DNA from: Firmicutes bacterium UBA6113
Lineage (GTDB): Bacteria; Bacillota; Clostridia; Tissierellales; Sedimentibacteraceae
Direction: 5' to 3'
DNA length: 64,000 bases
Assembly: GCA_002422545.1 (NCBI GenBank)
Contig: DIWF01000021.1
Coordinates: 83,178 to 147,177, forward strand
Each line of letters starts with the position of its first letter. Position 1 is the stretch's first letter. The notes below the pieces were generated by a model. That model made no database searches, was not told the origin of the DNA, and saw only the letters and a program-made list of their open reading frames with translations. A program made the position numbers and the translations under genes. Positions 17,937 through 26,355 of the stretch are shown here, in pieces.

Positions 17937-18376
17937 ACAGCAATACTCTCCTTATCCGAAATAATTCGTTTAAATTCGTTTTCTGAAAGAACACACGGGC
18001 ATATGGATGTTATGTCCATATCGGAACACAAAAATTTTTTTGCGGGGTCATATATTCTTACGACAACTTCGTCTGCGTTATATAAATGCTTGGACATCTG
18101 TCCAAGCATTATATTTGTGTTGTCATCATTGGTTGATGCAATGATTATACTTGCTTTACCTGCACCTGCAAATTCAAGCAGGTCAATGTCTGCGGCATCT
18201 CCTGTTATTGTAAAACCATTAAATTCAGGGTGCAGCTTTGAAAATGAATTTTCATCTATATCAATAACATGTACATTCATGTTTTTCTTTTGCAGGAAAT
18301 CAGCTATTTTTGAACCGAACTCACCGCATCCTGCTATGACTGCCAGTTTTTTGTTTTGTTTTTTAAAAATATTCAT
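17933..18376 (-). CDS. Half-size RCK_N (TrkA-N) protein
   Basis: The 147-residue protein is one RCK_N domain with an intact AGCGEFGSKIADFL glycine motif, VIDID at the end of strand 2, and TGDAADIDLLEFAGAGKASIIIASTNDDNTNI. No RCK_C domain follows; the last 25 residues are unique. The ATG at 18376 is chosen over a GTG nine bases upstream because AAGAGGTG is then well spaced. It lies 103 bases downstream of kdpE in the same orientation and overlaps the next half-RCK gene by four bases. RCK_N proteins bind NAD(H) or ATP and control Trk/Ktr channels. Confidence 0.78.
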   Translation of the reverse strand: MNIFKKQNKKLAVIAGCGEFGSKIADFLQKKNMNVHVIDIDENSFSKLHPEFNGFTITGDAADIDLLEFAGAGKASIIIASTNDDNTNIMLGQMSKHLYNADEVVVRIYDPAKKFLCSDMDITSICPCVLSENEFKRIISDKESIAV

Positions 18377-18479
18377 TTTATTCACCTCTTGTTCAATTGT
18401 ACAAAATATTATATAAAGACAGTATTAACATATAACAAATAATATAAAAAATGTATTAAGGGATAACGACAAAAAATGT

Positions 18480-19160
18480 TTATTCATCTGCAAACCTGTA
18501 TCCTATGCCAACTTCCGTCAATATGTATCGCGGCTTAGCAGGATTCTTTTCAAGTTTTCTCCTTATGTTTGCCATGAATACCCTGAGAGACTGCATATCA
18601 CTTTCAATATATGAGCCCCAGACTTGCTTCAATATATAATTGTGAGTAAGTACTTTGCCGGCATTTTTAACAAGGAGAGTAAGCACGTTGTATTCCATGG
18701 GCGTGAAATGCACTTCTTTGCCTTCTAATAGTACAATGTGCTTCTCTAGGTCTATTTCAAGGTCAGCAACTTTGTATATTACGGGAACTTCAGTTCTTGA
18801 ATTTCCCTTGTGTCTGAAAACAACCCTTATTCGAGCCAAGAATTCCTTTATACTGAATGGTTTCGTAAGGTAATCATCTGCTCCTGCATCGAGCGCTTCT
18901 ACTTTTTCATTGTCCTGGTCTCTTGAAGACACAACAATTATGGGAATATCAGAAAAGCCACGAACTGTTTTTATGATATCTATTCCATCCATATCAGGCA
19001 GGCCAAGATCGAGTATTATCATTGAGATGTTCTGGGTTGCAATGATGTTCATGGCCTCTTTTCCGGTTGAAGCTTCCATACAGTCATAATCCTGTGATTT
19101 TAATGAAAAATTTATAAAGTTCCGTATTTGTTTGTCATCTTCGACTATTAAAAATAACAT
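18480..19160 (-). CDS. kdpE: KdpE-like response regulator
   Basis: The 226-residue OmpR-family regulator has a receiver domain (about 1-115): acidic pair EDD, phospho-acceptor Asp in LDLGLPDMDGI near 52, and Lys in LTKPF near 103. A winged-helix DNA-binding domain follows (about 130-226) with FTPMEYNVLTLLVKNAGKVLTH and RVFMANIRRKLE. Sequence and partner fit KdpE. It follows the sensor kinase gene by 10 bases. No kdpFABC genes are here, so it probably regulates this TrkH/TrkA operon instead. Confidence 0.87.
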   Translation of the reverse strand: MLFLIVEDDKQIRNFINFSLKSQDYDCMEASTGKEAMNIIATQNISMIILDLGLPDMDGIDIIKTVRGFSDIPIIVVSSRDQDNEKVEALDAGADDYLTKPFSIKEFLARIRVVFRHKGNSRTEVPVIYKVADLEIDLEKHIVLLEGKEVHFTPMEYNVLTLLVKNAGKVLTHNYILKQVWGSYIESDMQSLRVFMANIRRKLEKNPAKPRYILTEVGIGYRFADE

Positions 19161-19170
19161 CCGTTACCTC

Positions 19171-20634
19171 CTATGCTTTCAAGTAAAATTTGAAGGTTGC
19201 ACCGCCTTCTTCATTATTTTCTACGTAAATTTCACCGCCATGATAATTAATTATGGCCTTGCATATGGGAAGGCCCAAACCCATTCCATGTCTGGAATCA
19301 GGTATCTTGTTGCTGCCAACGTAAAACATCTTGAATAGATTAGGAAGGTCATTTTCATTGATGCTCAGGCCGTTGTTGTATACTTCAAACCATACCTTGT
19401 CACCTTCTGGCCATATGGATACAATAATTTCATTTTGAGGAGTTGTGTGCTTTATAGCGTTGTCGACTAGGTTTATAAGAACTTGCTCTATAAGCTTTCC
19501 ATCCATGGGCACAAACAAAACTTCATCCGGTAGATTTATTGAAACTTTGTGATTAGGATAATATTTAGACGCACGGGCAATTGACTCTGCAACAATTTCT
19601 TCTACTGCTTCTTTTTTGATATTGAGTGCCAGTCTTCCTTCCTGAATTCTTGTCAGGCTTAAGATGTTTTCCACCAGCTTTGTAAGCCATCTTGAATCTT
19701 CATATATTTCGGAAACAAGCTTAAGGCTTGCTTCTTCATTGAGGCTGTGGTACAACATTTCCGAAGCACCTGTTATTCTTGTCAATGGAGTTCTCAAGTC
19801 ATGTGAAATGGATCTAAGCAGGTTATTTTTGAAACGTTCATTTTGTGTTTCCGTATTGGCGTTTTCTTTTTCCTCTATAAGAATTTCTCTTTCCATGGCT
19901 ATGGTTATCTGCATAACAATTGAATCAAAAAGAAATTTTTTGCTCTCTATCATTTCACCCATTTCCTGAGGAAAACAGATGTAGCTTATACATCTCCCAC
20001 GAATGTTAATGGGGAAGGAATGATGACTCTTAACAATTATTTCAATTTCTTCCCAGTCTGCTTCTATGTTGTTAATATCAAAGCATCCTTTTTTTACTGT
20101 AAGAATTTGAGATTTGCAAGACTTGTCATTTACTAGAATACAGTAGATATCACATCCAAAAAGGCTTGACAGACATTTAGAAGATACTTTGGCAACATCC
20201 AAAACTTCGCTGGTTTTAGCAAGTGAGCTTGTAAGGCTGTATAAAATGTGAGCCTGTTTTTCCCGGTCATCAGTCATTTCCTTTGAATGCAGAAGTTTAC
20301 TTGTCAGTGCGCTTGTAAAAACAGCGGAAGCCAGCATAACAATAAATGTAAAATAGTATGATTTATCTTCAACCTTGAACGTGTAAAGAGGAATGGTGAA
20401 AAAATAGTTGAAAGACAGTATGGAAATAACTGAAGCTACGATTCCATAAACATATCCTTTAGTATATCTTGATGTTATCAGTACTGAAAGCAGGTAAATA
20501 ACTACAATGTTTGCTTCAGTAAACCCAAGGTGCTGAATCATCAGCGACAGTAAGGTGCTGGATACATTAAGGGAAATGGTTATAGCACATTGTTTAATTA
20601 TATTTGAATAATTCTTTCTGTCTGAAGTTAACAT
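19171..20634 (-). CDS. kdpD: KdpD-like sensor histidine kinase lacking the N-terminal KdpD/USP domains
   Basis: The 487-residue protein corresponds to the C-terminal half of KdpD. It has four close membrane helices of the DUF4118 type (about 15-115), a GAF-like region (about 140-245), a HisKA box SISHDLRTPLTRI with the phospho-His, and a HATPase domain with NLVDNAIKHT and RHGMGLGLPICKAI. Full-length KdpD (about 900 residues) carries an N-terminal ATP-binding sensor and USP domain, absent here. Such short KdpD forms exist in other bacteria. It pairs with the KdpE-like gene immediately downstream. The signal sensed is not known. Confidence 0.85.
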   Translation of the reverse strand: MLTSDRKNYSNIIKQCAITISLNVSSTLLSLMIQHLGFTEANIVVIYLLSVLITSRYTKGYVYGIVASVISILSFNYFFTIPLYTFKVEDKSYYFTFIVMLASAVFTSALTSKLLHSKEMTDDREKQAHILYSLTSSLAKTSEVLDVAKVSSKCLSSLFGCDIYCILVNDKSCKSQILTVKKGCFDINNIEADWEEIEIIVKSHHSFPINIRGRCISYICFPQEMGEMIESKKFLFDSIVMQITIAMEREILIEEKENANTETQNERFKNNLLRSISHDLRTPLTRITGASEMLYHSLNEEASLKLVSEIYEDSRWLTKLVENILSLTRIQEGRLALNIKKEAVEEIVAESIARASKYYPNHKVSINLPDEVLFVPMDGKLIEQVLINLVDNAIKHTTPQNEIIVSIWPEGDKVWFEVYNNGLSINENDLPNLFKMFYVGSNKIPDSRHGMGLGLPICKAIINYHGGEIYVENNEEGGATFKFYLKA

Positions 20635-20707
20635 CTCATTCCTCCTGGTAATTGATTGTCAGTATATAATAATTGCCAGACACGCTGGCGCTTCATGGGC
20701 ATTCCAT

Positions 20708-21214
20708 CTATTTATTTGACCTGATTTCAATAAGGAACAATGCCATAAGCGATGCTGCCAAGGCTGCCGATAAGGCAGCAACAGCAATTTTCGTTGAAGA
20801 AATCTGCTCATCTTCGCCATGACCTGTTTCTTCAATTTCCAGGGTTATGCTGTGTATATCCGCTTCTCCTCCATGCTCTTTGCATGCCCTGTTAAATGTG
20901 CCTGATATTTTCAGAACATCTCCCTTATATTTATAGTTTCCGAAATATTTAATCTTTTGTGCCTCTGATGAACTCATCCAGATACCTATTGCGTTTGTGC
21001 TGTCATTGATGTTTATCCAGGAATGACTGCCCCTGTTCATGGCTTCTCCCACTGCTTCACCTGAAACAGTTACTTCCTGCTGGTCAAGTTCTGCTGCATT
21101 TTCAATAAGATAGCTAATGTCAATAATTTCACCTGTATCATATGCATAGACATTTTCTGAAAATGAAATTATAAATGCTGTTACTATGATTAATGTTTTA
21201 ATTTGCTTAAGCAT
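20708..21214 (-). CDS. Secreted, C-terminally membrane-anchored OB-like protein of unknown function
   Basis: The 168-residue protein has a signal peptide (about 1-24, ending VYA), an extracytoplasmic domain (about 30-130) and a C-terminal membrane helix (about 142-163) with a short basic tail. The middle resembles small OB-type beta-barrel proteins: QQEVTVSGEAVGEA, HSWININDSTNAIGIW, then a GDVLKISGTF strand. This assignment is by pattern only. The start overlaps the end of trkH by 25 bases, with GGAGG 12 bases upstream. It sits between trkH and the sensor kinase, so it might be an accessory of the transporter or an external sensing partner. No function is established. Confidence 0.65.
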   Translation of the reverse strand: MLKQIKTLIIVTAFIISFSENVYAYDTGEIIDISYLIENAAELDQQEVTVSGEAVGEAMNRGSHSWININDSTNAIGIWMSSSEAQKIKYFGNYKYKGDVLKISGTFNRACKEHGGEADIHSITLEIEETGHGEDEQISSTKIAVAALSAALAASLMALFLIEIRSNK

Positions 21215-22728
21215 GCTTTTTTAATACCTCCAAAAATATACCCAATCAGCGCAAATGCGGAAATAAATTCAAGCCTTCCAAGGTACATGGTAACAATGTA
21301 GTAAATTTTTAATACAGCAGGCATTGAGGCTGCAGTGATACCGATGCTCAGGCCCACATTTCCTGTTATGGATGCCGATTCAAATGCTGATTCTGAAAGG
21401 GGATAACCGTAATATGTGCCAAGCATTGTGCCTACTGCAAATGTAGTCATGTAGCAACATATTATAATTGCTGAGGATTTAATAGCCCCGTCTTCCAGGA
21501 TGTAGTCCTTGATGTGGTGGAATTTATAAAGTCTCAAATTTCTTTCCGAGGACAGGATTTTTTTTATATCCATGATTAATCCCTTAAAGACAATTCCAAC
21601 TCTTAATCCTTTAAAACCACCGGCTGTTGAACATGCAGAACCTCCTATGAGCATGACAATGATCAAAATCATGATGCCAAAGTCGCCCCACTCAAGGGCG
21701 AACTGTCTTGCATATATAGAACCAAGCCCGGTTGTTGTGTGTGCTGAAAGTATATTGAACACAATTCTTCTAAAACCCATGACAGCATCTGAATATGCTT
21801 CAATTTTTGAAAGCCACAAAAGTGCAATCATTGAGGCGGCAAAGGATGTTGCGAAAAAACTTTGTGTTTCTATGTTTCTGTAAATTTCTCTGCTGTTTCC
21901 GTGCCAAATTGCATAATGCAGCCCGAAGTTTAGTGAACCAAGTATGAATATGATCATGGCTATGATTTCATATGAAGCGCTGTGGTAATACATTATATTT
22001 TGAGTCATAGGCGCAAAGCCTCCTGTGCTCCATGATGATTCAAATATATAAAGAGCATGAAGGAAAGCTGATACCGGACGTAAACCTATTATTATTCCAT
22101 TGATCCAAAGTGCTGAAGTTCCGATAATCAGGTAAACCATACTTATTTTCCATATTTGTCTTGCAGTTCCTTTTACGTTGGGGACAAGTTCTACATCTTT
22201 TCCCTCACCCGCATAAATTTTGTACGCTCCTCCTGTTTCTTTTACTAAAAGGGAAAGAGCAAGAACAATCATCCCCTGTCCTCCAATGAATGTTAGAAGG
22301 TGTCTCCACATGTTAAGTCCGTTTGACAAGTGGTCCAGATCCTGTGTTAGAACAACTCCGGTAGTTGTAAATCCGCTCATTACATCAAATACTGCATCCA
22401 GAAGCGATAGGGTATTGCCGCTTAATCTGTATGGTATGGCGCAAAGAACTGCCAGCAGTATCCAGGACAGTGATGCCACAACAAATCCATGCTTCCACTG
22501 AATATTTGCCTTGCTTTTCTTGGCTTTTATGCCGTACGACATCAATGCAAGGCCGGCAATTGTGGATATTGACATGCTGATTATGAAATCAAGCAGAGGA
22601 TTCCATTCCCTGAACAACAGTGATGTTAATATTGGTATGGTCATCAGAGCTGTTACTATGAGCACTATAAAACCTGTGTAGTAACTTATGATACCCATGT
22701 TTTGGTTTTTAATTTTAATTGAACTCAT
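21190..22728 (-). CDS. trkH: TrkH/KtrB family potassium channel subunit
   Basis: The 512-residue membrane protein of the TrkH superfamily has four M1-P-M2 repeats. Selectivity-filter stretches are visible: FDVMSGFTTTGVV (P1), IFESSWSTGGFAPM (P2), ILSAHTTTGLGS (P3) and SASITGNVGLSIG (P4). It forms the membrane pore for Na+- or H+-linked K+ uptake, gated by cytoplasmic RCK proteins. ATG 22728 follows GAGGTG. The gene begins five bases after the stop of the 35-residue membrane peptide gene. TrkA genes upstream and KdpDE downstream make this the centre of the operon. Confidence 0.92.
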   Translation of the reverse strand: MSSIKIKNQNMGIISYYTGFIVLIVTALMTIPILTSLLFREWNPLLDFIISMSISTIAGLALMSYGIKAKKSKANIQWKHGFVVASLSWILLAVLCAIPYRLSGNTLSLLDAVFDVMSGFTTTGVVLTQDLDHLSNGLNMWRHLLTFIGGQGMIVLALSLLVKETGGAYKIYAGEGKDVELVPNVKGTARQIWKISMVYLIIGTSALWINGIIIGLRPVSAFLHALYIFESSWSTGGFAPMTQNIMYYHSASYEIIAMIIFILGSLNFGLHYAIWHGNSREIYRNIETQSFFATSFAASMIALLWLSKIEAYSDAVMGFRRIVFNILSAHTTTGLGSIYARQFALEWGDFGIMILIIVMLIGGSACSTAGGFKGLRVGIVFKGLIMDIKKILSSERNLRLYKFHHIKDYILEDGAIKSSAIIICCYMTTFAVGTMLGTYYGYPLSESAFESASITGNVGLSIGITAASMPAVLKIYYIVTMYLGRLEFISAFALIGYIFGGIKKACLSKLKH

Positions 22729-22733
22729 TATTA

Positions 22734-22841
22734 TCACCTCATTATCAAAAAAGCAGCACCAAAGGTCAAGGCAACATACGCTCCTATTGTGAGAAGTTCT
22801 CTTGTAATTCCCTTTAATTCCATTTTATTTAAAGGCATCAT
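22734..22841 (-). CDS. 35-residue single-pass membrane peptide between trkA and trkH
   Basis: The short frame ATG ATG CCT ... AGG TGA encodes 35 residues. It has a polar start (MMPLNKMELKGITREL) and then one hydrophobic helix (about 17-34, LTIGAYVALTFGAAFLIM) ending in Arg. A strong GAGGAGG lies 4-7 bases before the ATG pair. Its start overlaps the trkA stop (ATGA), and its own end carries the ribosome binding site of trkH, so all three are coupled. It is below normal annotation size limits. Size and position recall KdpF, a single-helix peptide of the Kdp pump, but there is no evident sequence basis for homology. Confidence 0.75.
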   Translation of the reverse strand: MMPLNKMELKGITRELLTIGAYVALTFGAAFLIMR

Positions 22842-23503
22842 ATCCTCCTCTTATTCATTTTCCTTGTTATTTCAGACAAAGCAGCCCTGCTTGCAACTAT
22901 CAGTACCTTATCCTTGTCAATAATTTCTGTGCTGCCCCTGGGATATATCACATTGTCATCTCTTAATACTGAAACAATCACGCATTCTTCAGGCATAGAA
23001 AGTTCTTTGATCATTTTGCCTCGCCATTCACTGTAGGTGTCTATAATCAATTCGGCTATTACCATGGATCCCCGTTCAATTGTGCTCACAATTCTGTACT
23101 TGTTCTTATCAAGTTCGCACTCTATTAAGTTTGCAATTACTTCGGTGCTGCATACTATGTTGTCGATTCCCAAGGTTTTAAACATTTGTATGTTTTTGGG
23201 GTTATTTACTCGGGCTATTGTTTTAGCTGCATTGCAGTTGAATTTTGCTATCTGGCATATGACTAAATTTTCTTCGTCAGTTCCTGTTACAGCTGCAATT
23301 ATTTCTGCTTCATCTATTCCTGCATCCATTAAGACATCGAAATTCGTTCCATCTCCGCATATAACTTCCGCATTTGTATCTTCTGCTATTTTGAGGCATG
23401 TTTCCTTGTCTCGTTCTATAACTACCACATCATGATTTTTTTCAAGCAATGTTCTGAAGAGATTTGAGCCGACTTTTCCTCCACCTATTATTATTGTTTT
23501 CAT
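22838..23503 (-). CDS. trkA: TrkA potassium channel regulator (RCK_N + RCK_C)
   Basis: The 221-residue cytoplasmic protein has an RCK_N Rossmann domain (IIIGGGKVGSNLFRTLLEKNHDVVVIERD, then GDGTNFDVLMDAGIDEAEIIAAVTGTDEENL). An RCK_C domain follows (about 140-215). It would bind nucleotides and gate TrkH. The ATG at 23503 has AGGGGACG upstream and overlaps the stop of the preceding trkA by four bases; a longer frame to 23566 runs into that gene and is rejected. Two full-length TrkA proteins encoded side by side suggest a hetero-oligomeric gating ring. Confidence 0.88.
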   Translation of the reverse strand: MKTIIIGGGKVGSNLFRTLLEKNHDVVVIERDKETCLKIAEDTNAEVICGDGTNFDVLMDAGIDEAEIIAAVTGTDEENLVICQIAKFNCNAAKTIARVNNPKNIQMFKTLGIDNIVCSTEVIANLIECELDKNKYRIVSTIERGSMVIAELIIDTYSEWRGKMIKELSMPEECVIVSVLRDDNVIYPRGSTEIIDKDKVLIVASRAALSEITRKMNKRRI

Positions 23504-24153
23504 AAAATCGTCCCCTTTTCCACCATATTGATTAGCGTATCCATGTTCTTTTTTTGTATAGTGCATATTATTCTGTCACCGCTGTGAACAATTTGATTTT
23601 TTTGAGGAATAAGCTTGTCTTCTCCGCAAACAATGAAAGATATTATGCAGGAACAGAACTTTTCTATGCTGTCCACTGTTGCCTTCATTTCTTTACCCAC
23701 AAGAACATCTACAATTTCAAAATCTTCATCTATGCTATGAATCACATTCACCTTGTTTAAATTAAGCATCCTTTTTAAATTTGCAATTCCTATGTTAATT
23801 GTTTTCAAGGTCTTGATTCCCAGTTTATCGTAAATATATTCCTTGCCGGGTTCGCTCACTCTTGATATGACACTTGGAACATGATATATTTTTTCGGCAA
23901 TTAAAGACACGGTAATATTAATATTATCATCAGAGGAAACGGCCAATAGAGCATCAGCCTGATTTATTCCTGCTTCCATAAGTTTGTCATTGTCAAATTC
24001 TATGCCTTTTAACCTTAAACCGTTAAAACCTGTTCCCAGAACGCCTAATTTATTGCTGTCACGATCAATAATGCAGACATCATGGCCTTCATCCGACAGT
24101 TGCTTTGCCAGATTGCTTCCAAGCCTTCCGCAGCCAACTATTATTATATACAT
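23500..24153 (-). CDS. trkA: TrkA potassium channel regulator, first gene of the operon
   Basis: The 217-residue protein has an RCK_N domain (MYIIIVGCGRLGSNLAKQLSDEGHDVCIIDRD; LLAVSSDDNINITVSL) and an RCK_C domain (about 135-215). It differs clearly from the second TrkA encoded just downstream, so these are diverged paralogues and not a recent duplication. It is the promoter-proximal gene of a leftward operon of nine genes. The divergent neighbour on the other side is a membrane LuxR regulator. I see no convincing promoter on the minus strand. Confidence 0.88.
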   Translation of the reverse strand: MYIIIVGCGRLGSNLAKQLSDEGHDVCIIDRDSNKLGVLGTGFNGLRLKGIEFDNDKLMEAGINQADALLAVSSDDNINITVSLIAEKIYHVPSVISRVSEPGKEYIYDKLGIKTLKTINIGIANLKRMLNLNKVNVIHSIDEDFEIVDVLVGKEMKATVDSIEKFCSCIISFIVCGEDKLIPQKNQIVHSGDRIICTIQKKNMDTLINMVEKGTIL

Positions 24154-24335
24154 TTTTTCACTCTTTCTGATTTGAATTCGCTGGAACCTTAATTAAATAG
24201 ACCAGCAGATTATTTATTTCATATGCTAACAGAAACACTATAAATTTGGTGTAAAGAAAACTACCAGAATATAAATATTATATAAAGATTGTGCTTAAAA
24301 ATAATGTTTAAATAAAGTCAAGCGCAAATTTCCTG

Positions 24336-24364
24336 TTGATGTGACTGTTCAAGTGTAGTACAAT
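24336..24364 (+). promoter_or_regulatory. Promoter of the membrane LuxR gene
   Basis: TTGATG (24336-24341), 17 bases, TACAAT (24359-24364), 33 bases before the start codon. Confidence 0.6.
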
Positions 24365-24397
24365 CAACTGGAAATAGATTACCAAAATGGGGATATT

Positions 24398-25846
24398 ATG
24401 ATGAACAGGGGAACAGCTATAATAGCTGAAGATTCAGGAAATGTGGTTAATTTCAGAGTTTTACGCAGATGCAACTATCCGTACGTATTCATCTGGGTTG
24501 TTTATTATGCCTGGGTTATTGTGTTTACAACATGGTGGACGGCATCGCCTCTGTTAGACAGAGTTTATGGTGTTGGAATAAGGAACATTCTTCATTCCGT
24601 GAACCTAATTTCTTCTGCTGTCTTCGTGTTTGTGATTAAGAGAGAATGGTATGCATGGACGGCAAAAATTGGATCAGTGTTTATATTGGCCGGAATGGCA
24701 TCATTTTTGATGTTTAAAAATGAATTTCCTTTGTTGTCGGCTTCTTCTGCAGCCATTACGGGAATTTTTCTTGGCTGCGTAAACATAAGCATTTTGATTC
24801 CATTTGTTTTTATTCTGAACAACACAGAAAAGTTTTATGCTGTTGTCGGAAGCAATATATTGATCAATATTCTTTCAATCATCAAGGATTCTTTAGAGAG
24901 CAGCTCTATTCCGGGAGCGGCAGGAGCATTATTGTCTTTTGTTATGCTTGCTGCGGGTCTATGTGCTGTTTTGTATTTTAAGGAAGATACTGAACTATTT
25001 GAGTGCAATAAATCTGTAGTGATGCCTTCAAGAATTTACATGACTCTGGTCATAAACTGTGTTTTTGCTGTGCTGTGCAAAGGGATTGCCAAGGGAATGC
25101 TTAACTCCGCAGCAGCAACATCAAATATGCCTATCATGAACATATACTACTTAGGAGGTCTTATGGGCTGTGTTTTATATTTCACAGTCTACAAGCGCAC
25201 CCAAAAGGCAATACATCTGGCATGGAACATTACTTTCGGTTCAATAACAATGGGTTTTTTATGTTTTTCATTCATAAGCCGTATTGAAGTTCTTACTGCT
25301 GCATTTTCCATATTTATAGGCATAGGAAGTACCATCGGAATGATAAACATGTACTATATACTTGGAGTTATAGGCAAGAAATACAACAGTTTCAGGTATG
25401 TGAGGCTGTCAATACTGTTTATAGGCATCTGCGGAGGCCTGGGTGGAGTGTTGCTTGGAAATCTGATTTATGAAGTTAATGTTTTCAGCCTGTCGGTCAT
25501 TTCATCATTGATATCAGCTGGAATAATGATTGTTTTTCTCATTATTTCACCCATACTGACACGCACTTATTACAGCGATGAATGGGCTGACGATTCACAA
25601 AAAATAGAAATAGATAACGACCACATGAGCATGTTCAGGAAGTATTCTTTAAGTAAGAGGGAAACTGAAGTGTGCAAACTTCTTCTGGAAGGGTACACTC
25701 TGCGGCAGATATCTGCAATCATATCCATTGCTTATCCCACAGTTAACACATACTGCACATCGTTGTATAGAAAATTAAAAATTAACAGCAGGACGGAACT
25801 ATTTGTGTTGTTTAAGGAGTATCCAATAAAAAATAAGCCTCATTAA
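24398..25846 (+). CDS. Polytopic membrane protein with C-terminal LuxR-type HTH
   Basis: The 482-residue protein has about a dozen hydrophobic segments over residues 25-395 in an MFS-like arrangement. A cytoplasmic linker then leads to a LuxR-type helix-turn-helix (about 415-475): LSKRETEVCKLLLEGYTLRQISAIISIAYPTVNTYCTSLYRKLKI. Similar membrane-LuxR regulators are abundant in Coriobacteriia and some Clostridia and are thought to sense a ligand in the membrane part. The target is unknown. The next gene is a small LuxR-HTH protein followed by an S-layer-homology protein, so that surface protein is the obvious candidate. The stop codon lies within the left arm of the terminator. Confidence 0.85.
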   Translation: MMNRGTAIIAEDSGNVVNFRVLRRCNYPYVFIWVVYYAWVIVFTTWWTASPLLDRVYGVGIRNILHSVNLISSAVFVFVIKREWYAWTAKIGSVFILAGMASFLMFKNEFPLLSASSAAITGIFLGCVNISILIPFVFILNNTEKFYAVVGSNILINILSIIKDSLESSSIPGAAGALLSFVMLAAGLCAVLYFKEDTELFECNKSVVMPSRIYMTLVINCVFAVLCKGIAKGMLNSAAATSNMPIMNIYYLGGLMGCVLYFTVYKRTQKAIHLAWNITFGSITMGFLCFSFISRIEVLTAAFSIFIGIGSTIGMINMYYILGVIGKKYNSFRYVRLSILFIGICGGLGGVLLGNLIYEVNVFSLSVISSLISAGIMIVFLIISPILTRTYYSDEWADDSQKIEIDNDHMSMFRKYSLSKRETEVCKLLLEGYTLRQISAIISIAYPTVNTYCTSLYRKLKINSRTELFVLFKEYPIKNKPH

Positions 25847-25868
25847 AACTAATGAGGCTTATTTTTTT
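25831..25868 (+). terminator. Terminator overlapping the stop codon of the membrane LuxR gene
   Basis: A perfect 15-pair stem (25831-25845 with 25850-25864) encloses an AAAC loop and is followed by T residues. The TAA stop codon (25844-25846) is inside the hairpin. Confidence 0.9.
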
Positions 25869-25876
25869 GCTCTGAT

Positions 25877-25904
25877 TTGAACTAATGAATAGACTAATTA
25901 TACT
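25877..25904 (+). promoter_or_regulatory. Promoter of the small LuxR-SLH operon
   Basis: TTGAAC (25877-25882), 16 bases, TATACT (25899-25904), 48 bases before the start codon and directly after the preceding terminator. Confidence 0.6.
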
Positions 25905-25951
25905 TTCGGGCAGAAAATATAATCAATGATTTGGAAATTACGGAGGCGGGT

Positions 25952-26275
25952 ATGTTTGATAAACTGAAAAAAATATTAATTCCAGACAAAAACAACAGCG
26001 AAGAAGTCGATGAAGTACATATTGCCGGCATGAGAGAGCCGGATATTGACAGTGAACGACTTGAAAGAGTATCAAGGCTCACTCCTCGGGAATACCAGCT
26101 GTACCTGTTGCTCCTGGAAGGCTATTCCCTCAGAGAATGTGCAGACAGACTCAATGTAAAGTATCCAACAGCCAATACGCACATGACCAGCACGTATAAA
26201 AAGCTCGGAGTCAAAACAAGAGCTGAACTTATCATTAAGTACAGAGACATAAGAAATCAAGGGGGAAAATTATGA
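25952..26275 (+). CDS. Small cytoplasmic LuxR-type HTH protein
   Basis: The 107-residue protein has a charged N-terminal part (about 1-45) with no receiver or ligand-binding domain. A LuxR-type HTH follows: LTPREYQLYLLLLEGYSLRECADRLNVKYPTANTHMTSTYKKLGV. This is very like the HTH of the membrane LuxR encoded just upstream (YPTVNTYCTSLYRKL there, YPTANTHMTSTYKKL here). The ATG at 25952 follows GGAGGCGGG. The stop overlaps the start of a 27-codon ORF. It may act with, or be displaced by, the membrane regulator at shared sites; that is inference. Confidence 0.8.
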   Translation: MFDKLKKILIPDKNNSEEVDEVHIAGMREPDIDSERLERVSRLTPREYQLYLLLLEGYSLRECADRLNVKYPTANTHMTSTYKKLGVKTRAELIIKYRDIRNQGGKL

Positions 26276-26355
26276 AAACAAAATTATATTTAGCAGTAAC
26301 TATTGAAGAAGTACAAGAAAACTTTGTAATGAAACTCAAAACAAATTTAAATTGA
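26272..26355 (+). CDS. 27-residue peptide ORF
   Basis: ATG at 26272 overlaps the previous stop (ATGA) and follows GGGGGA, so it should be translated. The product is 27 residues, MKTKLYLAVTIEEVQENF and then VMKLKTNLN. Its stop codon falls in the loop of a 12-pair hairpin (26337-26367) placed before the SLH gene. It could be a leader peptide whose translation changes that hairpin, or a small functional peptide. I do not recognise it. Confidence 0.5.
   Translation: MKTKLYLAVTIEEVQENFVMKLKTNLN

Noticed and set aside
22838..23566. Longer TrkA starting at 23566
   Set aside because: The extra N-terminal residues lie inside the upstream trkA gene. ATG 23503 has a good ribosome binding site and begins at the first Rossmann strand.
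17535..24153. A Kdp pump locus
   Set aside because: kdpD and kdpE homologues are present, but no KdpA, KdpB or KdpC reading frame exists in the window; the transporter is TrkH type.
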